Positions 59,661-64,000 of a stretch of DNA of 64,000 bases are shown in pieces. Source of the DNA: Chloroflexota bacterium (GTDB taxonomy: Bacteria; Chloroflexota; Anaerolineae; Aggregatilineales; Phototrophicaceae); assembly GCA_020161935.1 (NCBI GenBank), contig JAIUNI010000011.1, positions 124,001 through 188,000 on the forward strand. Direction: 5' to 3'. A program made the position numbers and the translations under genes. The notes beneath the pieces are model-generated. The model had not been told where the DNA came from, made no database searches, and saw only the letters and a program-made list of their open reading frames with translations. Within the stretch, counting starts at the first letter, position 1. Each line of letters opens with the position of its first letter.

Positions 59661-61787
59661 ATGCTCGCTGATATTCCACAAGAAAACGCCGTCACAATTC
59701 CTAACGTCAGCCTGCGCGATCTGATGCAGCGGGCGTTGGAGAATTGTGCGCGGGACGCGGTTGCGGACTTATTAGCGGTCTACACCTACAGCGCGGATTT
59801 AGATCAAGCCTTGTTGGTTGCCAGTACGCCGCCTGACCCCGATCCGAATATCCGCGCACACGTCGAAAAATTTTGTAAGAGTGATCTAGCCAGCCTTGCC
59901 CCGGATAAGTCGGCGCTTGCCAGCGTTGGCTATAAGATCGGTCTGCTGCTGCCCATCACACTGAACGAAGAACGGATCGGCGCATTAGTGCTGCTGGGCC
60001 GTACGCCCAAAAAACCGTTCGACTTGCAAGATAGCCATTTGCAGTATTGTTTTGCGATGGTTCAGTCTGTCCTTCAAAACCACTATCGTACTGAAAACGA
60101 AGCCACGTCTTTCACCATTCAACGCATAGCGCGGCTGATCGGACAGAACATCACGTCCCAAGAACTCGTCAACATCATCAGCGAGAGTTTGCTCAAGCCG
60201 CAAATTCGCTTTTGCGCCCTCCTCGCTTACGGCCCCCGCCGCGAAGACCGTCCGAATGGCCCGTTCGGGTATCTCGAACTACAGGGTGTGTATTCAAATC
60301 GCTTTGGGGCAGGTGTGGGTTCGGGGATGCACATCTACCTCGACCAATATGCCGAGATGATGACCGAATTGGAAGAACGCGGCATCTGGCATATCCCCGA
60401 TATTCGTGTGATTGAAACCCGTTTCGACCCGTTAATTCGGGGTTTCATCCGCAGTTCAGGCATTCAATCCGTTTTGATGATCGTCTTGAAGTCCGGTGAG
60501 CAGCGCTTGGGTGTGCTGATCGTCGGCACCGAAGACGAACGCGAGTTCACCCCGCAGGAAATCCGCAGCTATCAAGCCGTCAGCGAATTTTTGGCGATGA
60601 ACGCGCTTGCTCAAGACTTACAGCAGCAGCATGATTTCGTGCAGCGGGCGCGGGCGGCACTGCTCGATTCGGTCAACGATGGGGTGATGATGGTGCTGCC
60701 GAACGCTGGAACCGTCATTGGCGATAACAGCAAAACCTATGTGCTGACCGTTAACAAGGCTTTCACGGGGATGTTCAGCATCAGCCAGTTACGGGCGCAG
60801 GGCTTGTCCCTCGTCCAACTCTTGAACCGGATGCAGTTGCCCGAAGACGTGCGTCAGGAATTATCGCGCCAGTGGTTCTCACTCAGCGTCCGCGACCCGT
60901 CCGTCCAGCGCGGCGACTTCACCATGATTCACCCTGAGGGGTATCACGCTTCTATCGGTTGGTACAGCGCCCCCGTTTACCAGATGAACCGCGTCATGGG
61001 TCGCATCTACATCTTCCACGATGTCACCGACGACCGTACCGCCATCAGCTTACGCGCCAACTTCGTGTCCCGCATGTCGCATGAACTGCGTACGCCGCTT
61101 ACGTCGATCAAAGGGTTTGCCCAGTACATGCTGGAAGAACTTACCAGCGATCTCACGCCAGCCGTGCGCGATTATGTTGAAATCATCAAAGATAACGCCC
61201 AGCTCTTAAACGGCTTATTCTCCGACATTATCGAAATCACACGGGCGGACTTGGGCGACCTCAAGCTCAACATCAACCCCGCGCGGTTGGTCGATGTCAT
61301 CGAAAATGCCATGATTCCATTCGAACCTCAGGCCAATGATGAACGCAAATGGGTTGAACTGGAGTTTGCGCCAGCTTTACCGCATGTGCAAATGGATACC
61401 AACTGGATTACCCGCGTGTTTAGCCAGTTGTTGGCGAATGCCTTCCAACATGCACCCCTCGATAGCGCCATCCGTATCTACGCGCGTTCGGTGATTGTAG
61501 CCACAGACCTCCCACTAGGCGCACCGTTTGATGTGGTTGTCCCCTGTGTGCTGATTACGGTTGAAGATGGTGGCGATGGCGTAGCGGCGGATGATGTCGA
61601 GATGATCTTCCAGCCCTTTTACCGCACCCGCGAATCACGGGCGGCTCGCATGGAAGGCAGCGGCCTCGGCTTGGCCTTAAGCCGCAGCATCGTCCAGATG
61701 CACAGGGGCAAGATATGGGCAGAGCCTCGTAAGCGCGGTCGAAAAGGGGCGCGTTTTCACTTCACCCTCCCCACCGCCGTCGAATAA
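59661..61787 (+). CDS. Sensor histidine kinase with GAF-type sensory domains
   Basis: A 708-residue soluble kinase with no clear transmembrane helix. Two GAF-like regions (~20-140, ~150-320) and a PAS-like segment (~330-450, ending YQMNRVMGRIYIFHDVT) precede the HisKA box RMSHELRTPLTSIKGF (~475). The ATPase domain shows N-box NAFQHA, DGGDGV and GSGLGLALS. The signal is probably cytoplasmic. The ATG at 59661 is preferred to the TTG two codons earlier. It follows the response regulator by 57 bases. Confidence 0.9.
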   Translation: MLADIPQENAVTIPNVSLRDLMQRALENCARDAVADLLAVYTYSADLDQALLVASTPPDPDPNIRAHVEKFCKSDLASLAPDKSALASVGYKIGLLLPITLNEERIGALVLLGRTPKKPFDLQDSHLQYCFAMVQSVLQNHYRTENEATSFTIQRIARLIGQNITSQELVNIISESLLKPQIRFCALLAYGPRREDRPNGPFGYLELQGVYSNRFGAGVGSGMHIYLDQYAEMMTELEERGIWHIPDIRVIETRFDPLIRGFIRSSGIQSVLMIVLKSGEQRLGVLIVGTEDEREFTPQEIRSYQAVSEFLAMNALAQDLQQQHDFVQRARAALLDSVNDGVMMVLPNAGTVIGDNSKTYVLTVNKAFTGMFSISQLRAQGLSLVQLLNRMQLPEDVRQELSRQWFSLSVRDPSVQRGDFTMIHPEGYHASIGWYSAPVYQMNRVMGRIYIFHDVTDDRTAISLRANFVSRMSHELRTPLTSIKGFAQYMLEELTSDLTPAVRDYVEIIKDNAQLLNGLFSDIIEITRADLGDLKLNINPARLVDVIENAMIPFEPQANDERKWVELEFAPALPHVQMDTNWITRVFSQLLANAFQHAPLDSAIRIYARSVIVATDLPLGAPFDVVVPCVLITVEDGGDGVAADDVEMIFQPFYRTRESRAARMEGSGLGLALSRSIVQMHRGKIWAEPRKRGRKGARFHFTLPTAVE

Positions 61788-61788
61788 G

Positions 61789-62724
61789 CTATCGCTTAAA
61801 AAACAGCGCGTCCGGTTTGAGTACGGCTTCACGACCCGCTCCGCGTGTGCAAATCGCCTCGACCATTTCGTCAATCGACTGCCGCGCCTGTGGCAGCTCC
61901 ATCATCAACTGCCAGACGTGCCACATGCGGGGGTAAACTTTCAGCGTCACATCCACCCCTGCGGCTTCGGCAGCTTCCGCAAAGCGTTCCGAGTCACTGC
62001 ATAACGCTTCGTCTTTCCCTGCGTACATCAACAGCGGCGGTAAGCCGTGTAAATCGGCGTACAGCGGCGAGATCAACGGATTGCGGACATCCGCGCTGCC
62101 GACATACGATGCCGAAAAGCGGTCAGCCGCGCGTGGGTGCAGCAGCCCATCCCTGACCGCCCACCCCGGATTGTCGTCCGCGAAATCGGTTGGCGCGGAC
62201 ATGGTGATGCCCTGTGAAGGGAGGGGCAGCCCACGATCCCGCAGCGTGAGCAGCAGCCCTAACGTCAGGTTGCCGCCCGCCGAGTCGCCCATCACCGTAA
62301 TCTGTTCAGGCGCGATGCCTTGATCGAGCAAATACGTGTATGCCTCAATACAGTCGTCTAACCCCGCCGGAAACGGATACTCCGGCGCGAGGCGATAATC
62401 GAGCATGAAGGCTCGCCCCTTCACCCGTTTGGTGATGTGCGCCACCATCAGCCGGTGTAAATGGGTTTGCGGCAGCACGAAACCACCGCCGTGAATGTAG
62501 AGGATAACGGGTGACTGTGCATCCGCTTCCGGCGAGGTGAACCATTCACCGCGCGGTTGAGCAGATAGCGTGGTTGTCACCTCATCCAGCAGTTTGACGC
62601 GGTAAAGCGCAAGGTGTTGCAGCCGTCGAAGAAGGTTGAATGGCGCATATGCCACGAACAGACGTGGAAAGCGCAAGGCTGCGCGCAGTTTGTTTTCGAG
62701 TGCCAATTCAGCTTGTGCGTTCAT
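61789..62724 (-). CDS. Alpha/beta hydrolase, HSL-type esterase/lipase
   Basis: A 311-residue enzyme of the hormone-sensitive lipase group: oxyanion motif IHGGGFV, nucleophile elbow GDSAGGNL, acid Asp in AGKDEALC and catalytic His in RMWHVWQ. It hydrolyses short-chain esters in the cytoplasm. It is convergent with the kinase gene, with only one base between stops. Confidence 0.9.
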   Translation of the reverse strand: MNAQAELALENKLRAALRFPRLFVAYAPFNLLRRLQHLALYRVKLLDEVTTTLSAQPRGEWFTSPEADAQSPVILYIHGGGFVLPQTHLHRLMVAHITKRVKGRAFMLDYRLAPEYPFPAGLDDCIEAYTYLLDQGIAPEQITVMGDSAGGNLTLGLLLTLRDRGLPLPSQGITMSAPTDFADDNPGWAVRDGLLHPRAADRFSASYVGSADVRNPLISPLYADLHGLPPLLMYAGKDEALCSDSERFAEAAEAAGVDVTLKVYPRMWHVWQLMMELPQARQSIDEMVEAICTRGAGREAVLKPDALFFKR

Positions 62725-62808
62725 CTCACAATCCTCTAGTTGAAACTAAGGATACCCTTATTCTAGCACCCCAAAATAAGAAGGTCATTTGTACCATTGG
62801 GCAGTTGG

Positions 62809-63984
62809 TTACACCCCAATATCCGTCAACACCGCGCAAAACCGCTCGATTTCCGCATCCGTGTTGTAGTAATGCACCGATGCACGAACCACATCCGTCA
62901 GTCCCCGCGCATCCATATCCAGCATCGTGGAGCCACGGCTGGAAACCGTGACGTTGATGCGCTGTTCCGCCAGCCGTGCTTTAATATCACTTGCCGCGAA
63001 GCCATCCACTGTGAACGTCACGATGCCGCATTTTTTCGCGCCCAAATCTTGCAGCGTCACACGGGAGAATGCTGCTAGCTGCGACCGCAGTGTGCTTGCG
63101 AGATACCCCACCCGTTCCCAAATCGCGTCCAGTCCCCACTCCATCGCGTAGTCCACCGCCGCGCCGAATCCCAAGCGGTTCGCGATAGATGACTCCCACT
63201 TTTCAAAGCGGCGGGCATCCTTACGCAGTTCGTAGCGGTCAGGCGCGACCCACTCCGCTGCATCGTGGTCAATCGTCACGGGTTCCAGTTCAGGGATGAG
63301 GTCACGCCGTACGTATAGGAAGCCCATCCCGCGCGGCCCACGTAGGAACTTACGGCTGGTTCCCGAAAGCATATCGCAGCCCACATCGGCCACATCCAGC
63401 GCCATCTGCCCGATAGTCTGGCAGGCATCCAGCAGGTAGAGAATATTGTGTTCCCGTGCCACCTGCCCGATAGCCTTCGCTGGATTGACCAACCCGCCGT
63501 TGGTGGGGATGTGGGTGATGGCGATCAGCTTGACGCGCTCGTCGATCATCCCGCGCAGCGTCTCTACCGATACTTGCCCATACTCGTCAACCGGAATCAC
63601 GTCGATCTCAACGCCGCGCTGCTTGGCGACCTGCATAAACGCCACATAGTTCGCGCCATATTCTGCTCGCGCCGTTAAAATGCGGTCGCCACGCTTGAAA
63701 GGAATCGCGTAGAAGGCGCTCGCCCACGCATGGGTAGCACTTTCGAGAATGGCGATTTCGTCAGCCGCACAGCCCAGCAGCCGCGCGGTCGAGGTATACA
63801 CCTTTGCCAGTGGCTCCGCCATGCGGTTCGCGGCTTCATACCCCCCGATGCTCATCTCAAGGTCGATATGGTTGACGACCGTATCCCGCACGATGGTGGG
63901 CATCAGCGCCGCCCCCGCGTTGTTGAAGTGTAAAACTTGTTCGCAGCCCGGTGTCTCGCGTCGAGCCTTCTCAATATCCAACAT
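62809..63984 (-). CDS. Class V aminotransferase (cysteine desulfurase-like)
   Basis: A 391-residue fold-type I PLP enzyme. It has LHFNNAGAALMP, ATHAWASAFYAIPF, LLDACQTIGQMALD (the Asp binding PLP N1) and the Schiff-base lysine in GTSRKFLRGPRG. The subgroup resembles SufS/CsdA-like and isopenicillin-N-epimerase-like enzymes; an active-site Cys loop could not be confirmed. It starts 16 bases from the window edge, so upstream context is unseen. Confidence 0.85.
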   Translation of the reverse strand: MLDIEKARRETPGCEQVLHFNNAGAALMPTIVRDTVVNHIDLEMSIGGYEAANRMAEPLAKVYTSTARLLGCAADEIAILESATHAWASAFYAIPFKRGDRILTARAEYGANYVAFMQVAKQRGVEIDVIPVDEYGQVSVETLRGMIDERVKLIAITHIPTNGGLVNPAKAIGQVAREHNILYLLDACQTIGQMALDVADVGCDMLSGTSRKFLRGPRGMGFLYVRRDLIPELEPVTIDHDAAEWVAPDRYELRKDARRFEKWESSIANRLGFGAAVDYAMEWGLDAIWERVGYLASTLRSQLAAFSRVTLQDLGAKKCGIVTFTVDGFAASDIKARLAEQRINVTVSSRGSTMLDMDARGLTDVVRASVHYYNTDAEIERFCAVLTDIGV

Positions 63985-64000
63985 CGGTCATATTCCTTTT

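Noticed and set aside
1..64000. tRNA, rRNA or complete transposase genes
   Set aside because: None was recognised on either strand; the only mobile-element signal is the non-coding MITE-like element.

Overview
The window is bacterial, gene-dense and moderately G+C rich. The gene families, AAQ-type signal peptides, binding-protein-dependent transporters whose ATPases are not nearby, and repeat-loaded intergenic gaps suggest a member of the Chloroflexota (Anaerolineae-like). That placement is inference: no rRNA or tRNA gene was recognised.

Left part (1-10.7 kb, mostly minus strand). A decayed PIN toxin remnant lies at the edge. Next comes an envelope O-acylation cluster: an MBOAT acyltransferase, three tandem DltD/AlgX-like GSSQ proteins and an MFS transporter. 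An imidazolonepropionase-like amidohydrolase, a secreted SH3-like protein and an M24-fold hydrolase follow.

Catabolic region (9.5-30.2 kb). It is arranged around a divergent control region at 20311-20441. Minus-strand genes encode two DUF4438-like proteins, a VOC protein, an Ldh-type dehydrogenase, M20 and M14 peptidases, a cyclic amidohydrolase and the M24 enzyme. Plus-strand genes encode a GntR/FCD regulator, an epimerase, a Gfo/Idh oxidoreductase, an oligopeptide-type ABC transporter (binding protein and two permeases), a TIM-barrel protein, a PLP aminotransferase and an SDR dehydrogenase. The whole resembles uptake and stepwise hydrolysis/oxidation of an amide- or peptide-like compound; the substrate is unknown.

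Middle (30.3-41.7 kb). DinB and RibD-C-type proteins flank a MITE-like element. A cobalamin riboswitch precedes a corrinoid uptake operon that carries a GH5 glycosidase. A minus-strand operon (2-hydroxyacid dehydrogenase, TIM-barrel isomerase, histidine phosphatase) is followed by an arsenic operon (arsR, arsM, arsC).

Right part (41.8-64 kb). A ROK regulator and sugar ABC transporter operon with GH15-like and GH31 glycosidases is followed by DUF1801 and DinB proteins, two sugar-isomerase-like TIM barrels, recN, a zinc-finger membrane protein, a secreted propeller-like protein, a dephospho-CoA kinase fusion, a two-component system, an esterase and a class V aminotransferase.

The intergenic DNA is unusually structured. 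At least five repeat families recur: (1) CTCTGTG/CTTGGCG strings; (2) C-rich/G-rich units of about 40 bp; (3) palindromes with a fixed GTAGGG head, a semi-conserved CACCnACCACA tail in several copies and a variable but self-complementary core; (4) short GCGG...CCGC repeats; (5) heptad-like AGTTGAT or ACTCAGT strings. One family-2 plus family-5 unit sits in frame inside the M20 peptidase gene.
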